The notes below the pieces were generated by a model. That model had not been told where the DNA came from. It worked only from the letters and a program-made list of their open reading frames with translations, and did not search any database. This document shows positions 12,177 to 24,406 of a DNA stretch of 64,000 nucleotides, one piece after another. The position numbers and the translations under genes are program-made. Numbering within the stretch: position 1 is the stretch's first letter; each line of letters begins with the position of its first letter. This DNA comes from Blastomyces gilchristii SLH14081 (lineage: Eukaryota; Ascomycota; Eurotiomycetes; Onygenales; Ajellomycetaceae): contig NW_003101682.1 of NCBI RefSeq assembly GCF_000003855.2, forward strand, positions 2,367,614 through 2,431,613. Direction: 5' to 3'.

Positions 12177-12444
12177 TGTCAGGAAAAAGAGGTTATACAC
12201 TACTGAACGCCACCAACATCGTATTACTACAATATTTCTCATCATCATCAGCTTACTACAATACTTGTCTAATACTCGCTTATGCTAGCTCTCTTGGCTC
12301 GCACATATATTTTACTATAAATAGCTCCATCTTTTGTATGAAATAGATATATTAGATAGTGTATGAATAAGAAAACAAGCAGATCTTGATACAGATAAGA
12401 TTCATATGTCTTCAACATATTCATCTATGACACTCAATCCGACA
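12177..12444 (+). repeat. 5' LTR of Copia-A (268 bp)
   Basis: TG..CA ends and the same length as the 3' LTR. It contains a TATAAATAG promoter-like motif near 12316, also present in the 3' LTR. Few differences from the 3' LTR, mostly C/T or G/A. Confidence 0.93.
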
Positions 12445-12465
12445 GTTATGAGCCCGGTAAGCAGC
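12445..12465 (+). promoter_or_regulatory. Primer-binding site, half initiator tRNA-Met type
   Basis: GTTATGAGCCCGGTAAGC starts directly after the 5' LTR. GGTTATG is complementary to the CAU anticodon loop of initiator tRNA-Met, the priming mode known from Drosophila copia and Ty5, where a half-tRNA cut in the anticodon loop is used. The non-autonomous element at 30989-35378 has the same type of site. Confidence 0.65.
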
Positions 12466-12724
12466 ATCTGAAGAGAAGCGCGATACATCAATCCCAATCC
12501 TCATTTGAATTTGACAATAATCATTTGAACTGAGACAATTGATCCTCATTTGTATACAGTCTGAAATACTCGACTGTTATATCATACACTGATCTCAATC
12601 CTCATTTGAACTGATAACTATCATTTGAACTGAGAAGATAGATCCTCACTTGTATATGTTCTGATATAATTGACTGTTATACACCCTGAATTCTGATCAT
12701 ATCTATCCGAAATACTCAACCAAT

Positions 12725-15700
12725 ATGACAGACAAGACAATGTCTAGTGCAACTGTACATCTTAGTGTTTCTGAACATTGGAAACTTTGATACAAGCATA
12801 TGCTAGGATATGCAAAGGACAAGAAGATATCAGACTTCATCAATCTTGATAAACCCAATATCTTCTCTGAACTAGAAGAATCTCTGAAACCAGAGTGTTC
12901 AGAAGAAGCCACCGCAGAGGCCAAGATAGCATATAACATCAAGGTCACTGCGTGGAAAATCAAATATATGAAATATGAGAAATTGAATGAAGGTATGACA
13001 AAGATATAAGATGTCATATGAAGAACAGTGAATGTCACAGAGCTATGACATGTATGCAGTGAGAATGAAGATGTGAAGGAGATTATTCATTTATTAAGAG
13101 ATTGACTCTCATCCATGACCACAGATTATCAGGATGATGTGAGAACCTGATATCATGATCTCTGCAAAGCATTGAAAAACAGAGGTATAGAGAAGTGATT
13201 AAATGACTGATCTCTCATTGAAGATGATATCAAAGAGTTGAATATAGCTGAATAGTTCAACTTGAAGAAAGATTTCTTAAATGTGAACCTAGCTATTGAT
13301 GCAGATTATATACAAGCATGGGCTAAGAATGTCTGACATGATAAAGATGTCATATCTTTGATAGAGTTAGTTAAGAACTTCAAGAAACAGTATAGAGAAA
13401 TGAGTATTCTCAAAGAAGATAAACCTATGAACTTCACTACTCTTAATGAAAGACCTCAGCAATTATTATCAGTAATATTCAGAAACTGCATCTGCAGAGC
13501 TCATCACTGATACACTCAGTACTACTATCTCAATTCATCAAGGAAGCCATCTGAATGAAAGGAAAATGAAGAGAAGAGAACTCAGATTGATCAAGCTCTT
13601 AAAAATCAAGAATTGAAGAGATGTGTTGATCATGCAATATCTAGAGATTCATCCATGAATATGAATATGATAGATGCCAATGAAGCAGTCATAGAAGGAA
13701 TGGTTCTGAAGCAATCAGTTCCTCAATCTATTAATTATCAATCTATTGATCAGCAAATCTGAAAAATATCAATGAACTCTTCACATTCTTACTTCTATCT
13801 CTGAAACTCCTGAATCTTTGATACTGGCATGGAACAGCATATATGCAATAATTGAACACATTTCCTATTCTTTACACCTGCAAATGAGAATGCGGAAGTC
13901 TATACAGACAATTCCAGCACTAAAGTTGAAGATTATGAAACTGTTAGAACTATCATGATAAATGAAGCAGAAAAGCAGTTCAATGTCAAACTCATCAACA
14001 CAGCTTACATCTCAAATTTCCATACAAATATCATTGCATGGAAACTGTGTTTCCATATAGAAGGCATCTATTATGATGGAAAAGACTTCAGATTGTGAAA
14101 ACACGCAGATAATACAATCTTTGCATTTATTGAAGTATTTGAGGAGTTACTAGTTACAGAATATAGTGATATAACTGTTTTCTCAACTATATCAGAAAAA
14201 TCCACTATTAAAGCTGATGCAGCTATCACTTCACACACATCTAACATCACTATATCTGAAAAAATGATATCTTCAAATTCTTCAACTTCTACAAATTCTT
14301 CTTTCAACCTGTCAATACACACAAAACCTTCTCAAAAACCTAAGATCTCTATAGCTACTCAATCAACATGGCATAAGAGATTAGAACATTCATTGAAAAT
14401 TGTTATTTAAAAGCTTGCAAATGATGTAACTGGCATTCAAATTACCAATCTGAAAGATGCTGAGAATGAGCTTATCACTGAGCTTTGCAAACCCTGTCAT
14501 CTATCTAATATAAAAAATCAAATATCTAGATGTTCTCATGTTAGATCTCAAATACCATTTGAATGCCTACACATGAATATCACACATGGCCCTTCACAGT
14601 GCTATAATGGTGAGTGTTATCTCATACATTTCATATGTGATTATCTATGTTTTCATATAGCTATAACAGCTATCTGAAAATCAGAAATCTAAAAAGCTCT
14701 TAGGTAAGCTATTAATTGAATTAAATGTCAATTCAACTCTACTATAAAGATCATTTGTATTGACAATGATACTGTAATCAAGAAAGCAGATGATTTCACA
14801 AATTGAGTAAATGATGAAGGTCTAGTGATGAAGTATTCTTCAGAGTATATTCATGAGCAAAATGATGCAGCAGAGTGAGCAGAAGCAATATTAATAACAA
14901 AGGCAAGAACTCTATGAATAGAATCTCTTCTATCACAATCACTTTTCTCTGAGATTGCACTGACTGCTATCTACCTAGCGAATTGAACCCCTACTAGAAT
15001 CCTAGATTGAAAGTCATCTCTACAAGCATTGAAAGAATTCCTACAAATCAAACCTCACTCCTGTGCTCATCTTTGAATCTACAGATGTCACACCTATGCA
15101 AAGATACTGAATGAAGTCATCAAAAGAAATCGCTTGCAGAAGCTAGATCTCTGAGCACATATTGAATATCTAGTTGAATATGATTCTACAAACATCTATT
15201 GAATTTGAATTCCACACTTAGAACAGGTGATAAGAGCAAGAGATGTGATATTTAATGAGAATAGAAAATTCAACCCAGAAGATCTCTACATTGAAAGACA
15301 ACTAAGAGATTGAGTATCTAAGAAGGTGGAGCTTCTATATATGAAAGTTCGAGAATCATTGATGACTACTATCAATCAATTGAAAGAGATTATAGATGCA
15401 GATATTGATGTTTTTCACTCTGAAGAAAATACTCAAAGCTCTGAAAAAATAGAGGAGAAGAATAATAAGCATAAATATCATGATGTTTCAATCCCTTCTA
15501 ATGTTTTGATTCTTTCTAATGTTTCAATCCTTTCTACACTAGATTCAATGCCAGAGTCAACAGATTCTGATGTTGATATTAATACTCATCCAGCTGTGAT
15601 AGATAATTGAATACAGAACATTGCACCTAGAGCTCGGAATATCAGTGCTGATTTTAATGAAGCTAATATCATTGAAGATCACAGAACATGAAAATGCAGA

Positions 15701-17520
15701 GCTGCTCATCTTATAACAGTTTCAATTATCAAAGACAATTCTTATTAAATGATTAATGAGGCATTCTCTCAATCACACTCAGACTTCTACAAGTCTCAAT
15801 ATTTATTTCCAAATACTGTTTTCACAGTTATCAATAATACAGCTACATCAATAGCATTCATATCAACTTCAAGAAATCATAGATCTCAAATGCCAGATTC
15901 ACTGAATCACTGAGCAGATGTTGAAAAACACTCACATCATGAAGAATTTGAGAATGCTGTTAAACAGGAATGAGATAGTATATCTCTGCAGAATACATAT
16001 GAAATTACTAGCAGATCACAGAGAGATGTCTCAGTTATCTCTCTATGATGAGTATTCATCTACAAATTTGATGATGAAGGTTTTCTTTTAAAATACAAAG
16101 CTTGTATCTGTGTATGAGGAGATCTTCAATCAACTACAGATCTCACTATAAAAGCTCACACACTAGCTGCTAGAGATCTTCAAATCTTGTTAGCTTTAAC
16201 AGCAGCATTTGATCTAGATGTGAAACAGCTAGATGAAATCAATGTCTTCATTAATAGTGATATTAATGAGCTAGTATATATGAAACTATCTGATGAATGA
16301 TGAAAGTTAAAGAGGATGCAAAATTTGAAGCATACAAATCATGTGCTAAAACTTCTATGAGTACTATATAGATTACACAGATCATCTCTTCTCTAATTAA
16401 ATGAACTATCTTCAACATTGAGAACATTAGACTTTATCTCTATATCAGAGAATTGATGTCTCTTCTTCAATAATTGATTGATCATCTTCTTCTATATGAA
16501 TGATATTGTCATTCTATCACAATGAGAAGATTCAAAAGAAAGAGATCAACTAATCAAAGATCTTAAAAATGCATATGAGATTCAACAGATAAGAGATTTG
16601 AAATGGTTCCTCAACATGTGAATAATACACAATCATCTCAACTTGAAGCTCTGGCTATGCCAGAATGCCTATATTGATAAGATAGTTGATACATATCATC
16701 TCACACACACCCGCAAGGCATATATACCACTAACTGATGCACTGCTAGAGCCTTTTAATGAGTCAGCTATATCTGCAAAAATCCATCATTATCAACAATG
16801 TATCAGCTCCTGCATCTACTCAGCAGTGATGACTCACCCTGATATTGCATATGCAGTGAGTAAACTAGCTACATTTATGACAAATTCATCAGAACATCAC
16901 TTATCAGAGGTGAATAGAATGATATCTTATCTATGCAATACAAAGAATCTCGCTATTCAATATGATGATAACATTGGCAGACCTCTACAACTTGATCTCA
17001 AACCTGATATCATTGAAGTCATCAGTGATATCTCTTTTGCAGATAATTCAGATCACTGCTCTACATAAGAATATATCTTCAAACTATTTGATGAGGCTGT
17101 TGATTGGAAATCAAATAGACAGACAATCATAACTATATCTATCACAGAAGCTGAGCTTGTTGCAATCTCATGAGCTGGCAAGAAGTCTATCTGATGGAAT
17201 AGGTTCTTTCAACATATTCAATTTGAACCTGGTCACAAGATCTGTATTCAATGTGATAACTGTCAAACTGTTGACATTCTTACAAAGAAAGACTTCTCTA
17301 TAATCATGAAGCTCTGCCATGTTGATATATATGAAAGCTGGCTCTGAGAACATGTTCAATCCGGCGATATTACAGTTGATTGAGTGCCTACGGCCCAGAT
17401 GCCAGTGAATGGCCTCACTAAGGCTCTGCCACACCAGAAACATATGGAATTCATCAAGATGCTAGGCCTAGTTGATATATCAGATATCATCAAGTCGCAA
17501 GCTGAATGATGATATAAATG
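12725..17520 (+). pseudogene. Copia-A gag-pol, degenerate
   Basis: A single frame of about 1,600 codons starts at ATG 12725. Gag is followed by protease with IFDTGMEQHICNN (DTG kept, near 13820), GAG-pre-integrase WHKRLEHS (14369), CKPCHLSNIKNQISR (14488), an integrase core with FECLHMNITHG where the family has Asp before I (D changed to N, about 14559), RT with TLAARDLQILLALTAAFDLDV (16159-16221 region) and a catalytic box YMND (about 16493; first Asp lost), then RNase H ending in TISITEAELVAIS (about 17130-17168). PR-IN-RT-RH order is diagnostic of Ty1/Copia. Interruptions are almost all TGA where Trp belongs; longer clean stretches survive at 15326-15610 and 16643-17068. Not functional. 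Confidence 0.92.
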
Positions 17521-17617
17521 ATCTATCTTGATATAATCTCTACAGATTCATCTACACTCTTTTTGTTGCAGCTTCATTTACACTTTCATTTACTTGTTAC
17601 ATTCACTGAAGAGAGTG

Positions 17618-17885
17618 TGTCAGGAAAAAGAGGTTATACACTACTGAACACCATCAATATTGTATTACTACAATATTTCTCATTATCATCAGCTTACTAC
17701 AACACTTGTCTAATACTCACTTATGCTAGCTCTCTTGACTTGCACATATATTTTACTATAAATAGCTCCATCTTTTGTATGAAATAGATATATTAGATAG
17801 TGTACAGATAAGAAAACAAGCAGATCTTGATACAGATAAGATTCATATGTCTTCAACATATTCATCCGTGACACTCAATCCGACA
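17618..17885 (+). repeat. 3' LTR of Copia-A (268 bp)
   Basis: Same length and ends as the 5' LTR. Followed by the target duplication GAAGC at 17886-17890. Confidence 0.93.
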
Positions 17886-18108
17886 GAAGCTTAGCAGTAA
17901 TCAGACATTATTTATAAAGATATTAAAATTGAAAAAAAGTTTATTCTTGAGAAGTTCTTGAATTAATATATAAATATTGTCAGAAATACTCTCTCTCTGT
18001 TATCTGAGTAAAAACACTTTGTAGATGAATGAAGATACTCACAGTTTATAAAAATAAAAGCTATTATAGAAAAAGAGAAAAGAAGATAAGATTCTATGAA
18101 CAGATCTG

Positions 18109-18485
18109 GTCTCAGTGACTGAATGGTTAATGCAGTCACTCAGTAGCATCTTGGCATGAGAAATCAAGGCATGTGAGTTCAAAACCTGCAGAGAATACAT
18201 TAAATCTGAAACTCAAGCATCTCAGGTTTCTAATAAATACAGAGATGTACAAATTGCTTCAATAAATCACTCTATATTCCTGGGCTGAGAAGTTATTATT
18301 GCATGTATTTAATTGTCACTTCTTTGTATTTTTCTATGTTCTTATTATCTTGACATGATCTCAAGACCTGTATTTCCTTCTGTGTAATTAACACTTGATC
18401 TGTATTTAACATCACGCAAGGACTCATCATAAGCTCCGCTTGCATATGAGTATAATGAAAGAATAATAAGAATAATAATAATATT
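18109..18485 (+). mobile_element. tRNA-derived SINE, full length (377 bp)
   Basis: Flanked by the exact 10-bp duplication AACAGATCTG (18099-18108 and 18486-18495). The head has a box-A-like segment GTGACTGAATGGTTAATGC and a box-B-like GAGTTCAAAACC, mutated from GGGTTCGAAACC. The body is unrelated to tRNA. The 3' end has an imperfect hairpin (18422-18451, ACTCAT..ATGAGT arms), then TATAATGAAAGAATAAT and an AAT-rich tail like that of the LINE. Inserted in Gypsy-B sequence. Confidence 0.9.
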
Positions 18486-19196
18486 AACAGATCTGAAGTA
18501 TTTATACTACTCTAGAGAGATTTATTTACACTATAAGTGATTCTGTGAAATGGTTAGATTACTATAGTAGATAAAGAGTGATTATAAATTATGAATCTGA
18601 ATCTTTTTATATAATTACAAAGAGTGATTCCAGATCATAGATATCTTGATTTTACAATTTTACAGAGTTAATGAAAGAATAGAAAATTTCTTACAACTCT
18701 ACAGTATTAAAGAATGATAATTTATAAGAATAAGTGAAAGATTAACTAATAAATACTTCTCTTTAATAAGAGTAATCTTATAAAAAGTGATTCATCTGTG
18801 AAATGAATCTGTGTAATAATCAAATAAGAATCTTATGAAAAAATAATTAAAGATCAACTGAAATTCTTTGAATTAAAAGATATGAGATAAATCTGTGTAA
18901 TGATTATATCAGAATCGTGTGAAAATGATTGAGAGTTAACTGAAATTCTTCTATATAAAAGATGTGAGATAAATCTGTATAATAGTCAGAGAAAGACCTG
19001 CAGATCACAACAAATCTTATAAATTAAGAAACTAAGTAACAGACTCTTTTCTCTTCACAGTAATAAGGAATTTTTTCTCAAAGAGATTTTTTATAGATGT
19101 GAAGAATTTTTAGTAAGTATCACTGCAGTGCTGAGCCTGATTCTATGAAATCACTCAGTGAAAGTCTTCACAGATAAAGTCTTAGAGAGAAGAAAG

Positions 19197-19523
19197 TGTA
19201 AGAAATCAACGCTGAATAGATTGACATTAAGATATAGATCTTATATATTAAAAGTGAAAAACATTAGAGACGGAAAATAAAAGAGAAAGTGCGAGAATCA
19301 GCAATCTGAGCAAATATTTATACATGTATAAGATGAAGCTTCAGAGTAGAAGAATAGAAATTCTGTTAATTTCTCAACTGAGAATTAGTAACTGAGAATC
19401 AGAGCTTTCAGCAGAAATCTTATAAGAGTCTCAGCTGAGAATCAGTGACTGAGAATCAGAGCTTTCAGCGGGAATCTATGAAGTGTAATGAAATAGTCTT
19501 ATAATTAAGTATAGTTCATCACA
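19197..19523 (-). repeat. 3' LTR of Gypsy-A copy 3
   Basis: Reverse complement starts TGTGATGAACTATACTT and ends near AACGCTGAATAG reversed, then CTTACA. It aligns with the other Gypsy-A LTRs but carries many more C-to-T and G-to-A changes. Confidence 0.8.
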
Positions 19524-19599
19524 TTAGTTCTCTTCTTTCGAAAGTGAGGTTTAAGTGATAGAGTTACAGACATGTAGTTCTCATCAGTTGAGAGCTGCT

Positions 19600-22500
19600 G
19601 TTTCAGATAACACAGAGTTCAGAGCTCAGATTAGATAATTATAGATAACTCATTTCACAAGATATTATCAGCTACAGCTGTGAAATCTTTTATCAAGAAT
19701 ATTTTCAATCTCTCATTCAAGTTCATTATCTTCTTCTATGATTTCTAGCGGCTGTTAGTCAGAAGTTAGTTGAGAAGAAAATGAGTCAGTGATAGCATGA
19801 TAAAGCAAGCTTGTATAAAAGATATTATGAATTTCTGATAATATGTTAAGACAGTAGTTATAGCTGTCTAGAACTTCTATCACTTTGTATTTAATATAAC
19901 AGTAGTTCAGTGTATAAGATAAGTATATAATCTGTATATTCTTAAGATTCAATTACATCAGGTCTTCTATATTATATTACTCAGTGAGATCTTGACAGAT
20001 ATTAATTTAATTCTCTTAATCTTTTTTAATACTTACTATAAAGACTTCTGCTCAGTTACAGATATCTCAGAGCTTTATTACTATATTATCAGCAATCTGA
20101 ATTAAACTGTAAGAGTTCAGTGTGAACTGTGTGATCTTTAAAAGATTCAACATCTTAATGTATTATTCATATATAAGAAAGAACAGACTTATATCTGTTA
20201 AAACAGCATCTTGATCATTGATGATAATCTCTGTATATAGAAGAAGATTATATCAATCATTTTATAAGTAATTGTAGAACTTATAAAGATAATTCTTCAC
20301 AGTCTGAATTATTTATTCTGATATATTATCAGTCTCAGAATGATAAGCAGTTGATACATAATATATAATCTTAAGAACTTGACAGATTCTTGTTCAAAGA
20401 GTGCTTATAAATTAACAGTCTTAGTCAGATACTATAGATCTCAGTAAGTTATATATCTGATATAATAGACTTTATAAGAAAGCTTCAGTGATCTGTTCAG
20501 TATTTATCTTATTATAGAATTTTAATATTACATCTTTACTTAGTCAGTCAACAATAACTAGAACATTTTTATAATTCTTACTCTTAAGAAGATTAACAGC
20601 AAAGTCAATTACTACATCTTATCAGATTCTATCAGAGATATTAAGTAGTTTTAGTAGATCTTTTCTATAATTCTTTCATAAGATGATAGAGAAATAACAG
20701 TTACAGTTTCAAATAAAGTATCTCATACTGTTCAATATCTCAGACTAGTAGAATTCTCAAGAGATTATTTAATATAGTTGCTTATAATCTGAATAATCAG
20801 TTATATACAAATCATGCATTTCTTGCATTATTCAAGTACATAAGAGTTCAGACTCAGAGACTCAACATTATTCACAGAATTACAGAGTATTATTATCATT
20901 AATTGAATATTCTGAGATATCAGTCTTTATAAATAGTTCTGAAGAGAATCAAGAAGCTTCTTATTATACTGCTTCAGTAAGAGCTTGAAGAAGTTCATCA
21001 GTTTAAGCTGTTATACATCACAGTTCTTTCAGTGAAGATTTGAAAGTAGTTAGAATATCAGTAATAGCTTGAAGAGAAAGTATTCTAATCAGATAAATGT
21101 GTATAGTGTCATGAATTGTTTCATCATGATTAACTAGTATTTTCAGATTTAAGAGCTGATACTCTCAGTTCATTCAGCAGATATCTGTTATATTGACAGA
21201 TATATCTTCTCTCATTATAAGAGAGTATCTGTCATCAAGTTCTAACTATCAGAGCAGTACTGTATCACAAAATAAAAAGAGTGTAATAGCTCAGATTATT
21301 ACATCTGTCATCCAGTAAGCTTACAGATAATTATAAAATACTTAAAATTCTTATAATCTGTGATTATCTCAAATTTAAAGACACTTCAGAGTTCAGAGTT
21401 TCATTCTTCTAGATAGTGTACTATTATGAGAAGTTTCTTATTATAGATCTCATAATTGCACTCAGCAGAACTCAATTTCTTAGATATAAAGATATATAAT
21501 TATAAGATAACTTCATTATTATATTATAATATAGCTTCTTCTGTAATATAGTCAGAGAAGTCAGCTTTAACAACTGTCTCACAGTCAGAATCAAATGTTA
21601 TTAGTAGAGAGATATTAATGAATATCTTCTTCATCTGTGTGAATGCTGCTTCAGCATCTGCTGATTATTAAAATACTGAGTTTTTCTTAATAAGTTCTGT
21701 AAGTAGTCTAGTGATATCTGAGAAGTTCTGTATAAAATATTAATAGAAGTTAGTAAATTCAGTGAAGCTTTATACATCTTTCACATGTGTGAAGCCTCTC
21801 ATTCAAGAATAGCAGAGATCTTCTCAGAATTTATTCAGATTCTCTTATCAGCTTCTATGATAAAATCTAGATATTTCATACTTTTGACTTTAAAATCATA
21901 CTTATCTATATCTATCAGTAGTTCTGCTTCTTGTAGTTATTGTAATACTCTTCATACATATTCTTAATATTCTTTTCTGAACTCATCAGTAAAGATAAGA
22001 ATATTATTAAAATAAGCAGATACAAACTCATTAAGAAAATATCAGAGTGCTCAGTTAATATACTTCTGAAATATACTGAGAGTATTAGTCAATTCAAAAA
22101 ATATGACTACTTATTCAAAGAGATTATATTATATTCAGAATACTGTAAGTCACTCATCTTCTTTAATAATACAGATCTTATGAAAAGCAGTTATAATATT
22201 TAGCTTTGTAAATTATTGAGCTTGTTTGATACATGCTAGAGTTTCATTGATAAGAGATAAAGCATAGTGATCTTTCTTTATTAATCTATTCAGTTCTTAA
22301 TAGTCTACACAGAATCAGAGTTCTCTATCTGATTTCTTTGTGAAGAGAATAGAAGCTGCAGTGAAAGAGTTACTAATATATATAAATTCTTTATTCAACA
22401 AATTATTAAGTGTCTTTCAAAGAAGAAGAAGTTTATCTCAGAATATATTATAAAGAGAGTCTCATAGTAGTTTAGAATTCTTATCATTCTTCTTTTTCAG

Positions 22501-22930
22501 CTTGATACTATAATCTACTTCTAAGTCTTATAAGAGAAGTAGATTTGTAATATTATCTTATCAGAAGACATCTAGATATTCATGATATTATTAAGAGAGT
22601 TCTGTATAAGAATCTGTTATTATAATACAGAATAACTTTTCTAGAGCTTTTTTAATATTAGTCAGACTGATAGAGTAGATTATCACATAATTCTACTATC
22701 AGTGACCTTGTCAGCAACCTTGTCAGTGACTTTATCAAAAGCTTTTTCAGAGCATTTCATAAGTACTAACAGAGATCTGTGTCAGATTCATAGTCTTGTG
22801 AATATTATCTTCATGAATTTGATTATTGTTAGAGAATGTCAAACTTCTGTTTCAAGCATTTAATAAAATACCTTGTTCAGATAGTCAGGTGAGTTCTAGT
22901 ATAAAATTATAGTTAAGATTATTAATCTTA
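19600..22930 (-). pseudogene. Gypsy-A copy 3 pol relic
   Basis: On the minus strand the order is protease end (about 22830-22930), RT (about 21780-22480), RNase H (about 21300-21650), integrase (about 19990-20900) and the integrase C-terminal/chromodomain region (about 19600-19960; 19755-19952 still reads as an open stretch with IHNIFYTSLL). Sequence is collinear with the pol of copies 1 and 2. It carries more stop codons than copy 1 and has no usable reading frame. Confidence 0.8.
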
Positions 22931-22935
22931 TATAT

Positions 22936-23561
22936 ATAAAGAAATCTCACTTCTTTATGAATTCTTTATCTCTATTTCTATCTCTTATGTAATTAATAGA
23001 GTTAGTGACTCTTGATCATATACAACTATATAAACTGAAGTTTATGACTACTATTTATAACTCAGCTTAAATACTATTATATATTTAATCTCTACATTTA
23101 TCTTTCTACTGTGAATACTGCTAGTAGCTATCAGTACATATCATATCAAGCTACAAATACCTGAATAATTATCTGTGAGAACTTATTCTTACAAATTTTC
23201 ACTTCTCAATTTAAATTTATTTTATTGCTTTAAATGACTTTAAATCTCATTTATATATTATCAAAAATCATTACTTCTTAAAAAATTAAAAATAGTCTTA
23301 AAAACACCTTAAAATCTCTAAAAATAGTAACTTTATACTAAGAATGAAACTAAATAAGATTAAATAAAATCACTTTCTTATTTTTTCTCAGTTATAGTCT
23401 CATTTTAAGATCTGATAAATAGTCACTTTACATGTTTTTTTAATACTTAGTCTCAGCAGGATTTACACTAAGAAATGTATGAGATCAGATTAAATAAGAT
23501 TAAATGTGAAATTTATAATCTCATCAGTCAGTCTAATTATCTGTGAGTACTTATTCTTACA
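22936..23561 (+). repeat. 3' LTR of Gypsy-B copy 1, with MITE insertion
   Basis: Matches the 258-bp LTR at 60006-60263 (reverse complement), starting near TAAAGAAATCTCACTTC and ending TTATTCTTACA at 23561. A damaged hAT MITE interrupts it at 23176-23535. Confidence 0.78.
23176..23535 (+). mobile_element. hAT-type MITE, copy 4, left end replaced
   Basis: The right part, ending CAGTCAGTCTA at 23535, is normal, and the 8-bp duplication ATTATCTG sits at 23168-23175 and 23536-23543. But after the left duplication the sequence reads TGAGAACTTATTCTTACA, a near copy of the LTR sequence found right of the element (23544-23561), and MITE sequence starts only at an internal AATTTTCACTTCTC. The left terminal repeat is therefore gone. 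Confidence 0.8.
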
Positions 23562-24067
23562 ACTCACATGTTTATTTATACAGTTAATTTGACTCTTTGA
23601 GATATAAGTGATTTCATAATTTCAGCATTTAACTTATTAAAATAGTGTGATTTAAAAGTTATTACAATGACTTTTATAATAATAATAATATTTAATACTA
23701 CATGAAATTGACAGATAAGATGTTAGAGATGAGATATTTGAGAAAAAAGAGAAATCAATTCAAAATATGTAGTAATCTTATATAAATAAAATGCAAGGTG
23801 ATTTGAAGCTAAATGTAATTACTCAATAAAACATGAAAGTGCTTCTTAGCTGTATAAATTCAATCTGACCAGCGCAATTCTTTTGATAGTACTGTTTGTA
23901 GAATAGTTGAAGTTCTATTGACAGAGCTATCTACAAAGAATCTAATATAGTGACTGGCCCGTGATAGAGAGGTTGCCACAGCAGCGGCCGTAGCCGGGCG
24001 GCCAACAGTTTGTTGTAAATCTCCATGCCTATAAGCTCTTGAATTCTCACTTATTACATAGTGTATT
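23562..24067. other. Gene-free transition into the genic island
   Basis: AT-rich to about 23860, with simple AATAAT runs near 23680. CpG-containing, less mutated sequence then begins (for example GCGGCCGTAGCCGGGCGGCC near 23983). No coding frame, RNA gene or known repeat is recognised. Confidence 0.6.
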
Positions 24068-24406
24068 TATGCAATGCATAAATGTGTCATCTTTGCTGTT
24101 GGGGAAGAGGAGGTGGATGAAGATGTGAATCCCTTGGCTATTGTAATTGAGTGACAAATCTCATACTTTGCAGATGAAGATGCACTGAATGAGTTTTTGA
24201 AATACCTTGATGATAATCCCTGGGTTCGTGTGTTGGAAGTAATTCAGGATGGTTTTAACAAAGACAACCTGTACAGATTATTTTTCCTTTGCAAGAGTGT
24301 TGATGATGGTTTTCAAAGTTTTATCTGTGCAATGACGAATTTTGATCCGGCAAAGAGGATCACTGCTCATGAGGTGTTGACACACAAGTGGTTTGAGGGT
24401 GTTTAA
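24068..24406 (+). pseudogene. Protein-kinase-like C-terminal fragment
   Basis: One frame from about 24080 encodes an acidic segment (GEEEVDEDVNPLAIVIE), then an in-frame TGA at 24152 followed by QISYFADEDALNEF, and ends FDPAKRITAHEVLTHKWFEGV with TAA at 24404-24406. The last motif is the classic C-lobe end of Ser/Thr kinases (DP.KR.TA.E.L.H.WF). From memory of the family, fungal kinase-like proteins of Eurotiomycetes read ERQISYFAD at this point, so the TGA probably came from CGA by C-to-T change at a CpG. The ATP-binding lobe and catalytic loop are absent from the sequence upstream, so this is a remnant, not a working kinase. It could instead be the last exon of a longer broken gene whose 5' part was displaced by the transposons at 23.5 kb. 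Confidence 0.7.

Larger units (their letters stand above)
12177..17885 (+). mobile_element. Ty1/Copia element Copia-A, complete (5.7 kb)
   Basis: Two 268-bp LTRs (12177-12444 and 17618-17885), each TGTCAGGAAAAAGAGG..CCGACA, flanked by the exact 5-bp duplication GAAGC (12172-12176 and 17886-17890). The sequence left and right of it joins into continuous Gypsy-B sequence. It has a primer-binding site at 12445, a single gag-pol frame, and a purine-rich GAAGAGAGTG tract before the 3' LTR. Structurally complete but inactivated by in-frame stops. Confidence 0.95.
19197..22935 (-). mobile_element. Gypsy-A copy 3, 5' truncated
   Basis: Minus-strand copy consisting of a 327-bp 3' LTR (19197-19523) followed upstream by chromodomain, integrase, RNase H, RT and part of the protease region. 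It ends inside the protease region at about 22935, where a Gypsy-B LTR begins; gag and the 5' LTR are missing. It separates Gypsy-B internal sequence from the Gypsy-B 3' LTR, so it was probably inserted near that LTR and later lost its 5' half. Confidence 0.83.
11751..23561 (+). mobile_element. Gypsy-B relic (3' part), interrupted by four insertions
   Basis: Segments 11751-12176, 17886-18108, 18486-19196 and 22936-23561 are collinear with the reverse complement of 60006-61560, the 3' part of the Gypsy-B copy at the right end of the window. In order they hold a degenerate post-integrase coding region, a purine tract (GAGAGAAGAAAG near 19185-19196) and the 3' LTR. The insertions are Copia-A (12177-17885), SINE (18109-18485), Gypsy-A copy 3 (19197 to about 22935) and a MITE (23176-23535). 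The left boundary is truncated at the SINE/LINE junction. Confidence 0.75.

Noticed and set aside
8038..17520. TGA read as tryptophan (alternative genetic code, or mitochondrial DNA)
   Set aside because: The GEL gene uses TGG for Trp, glutamine codons are also changed to TAA, and sister copies differ at the same sites. Mutation of G-rich sites explains all of this.
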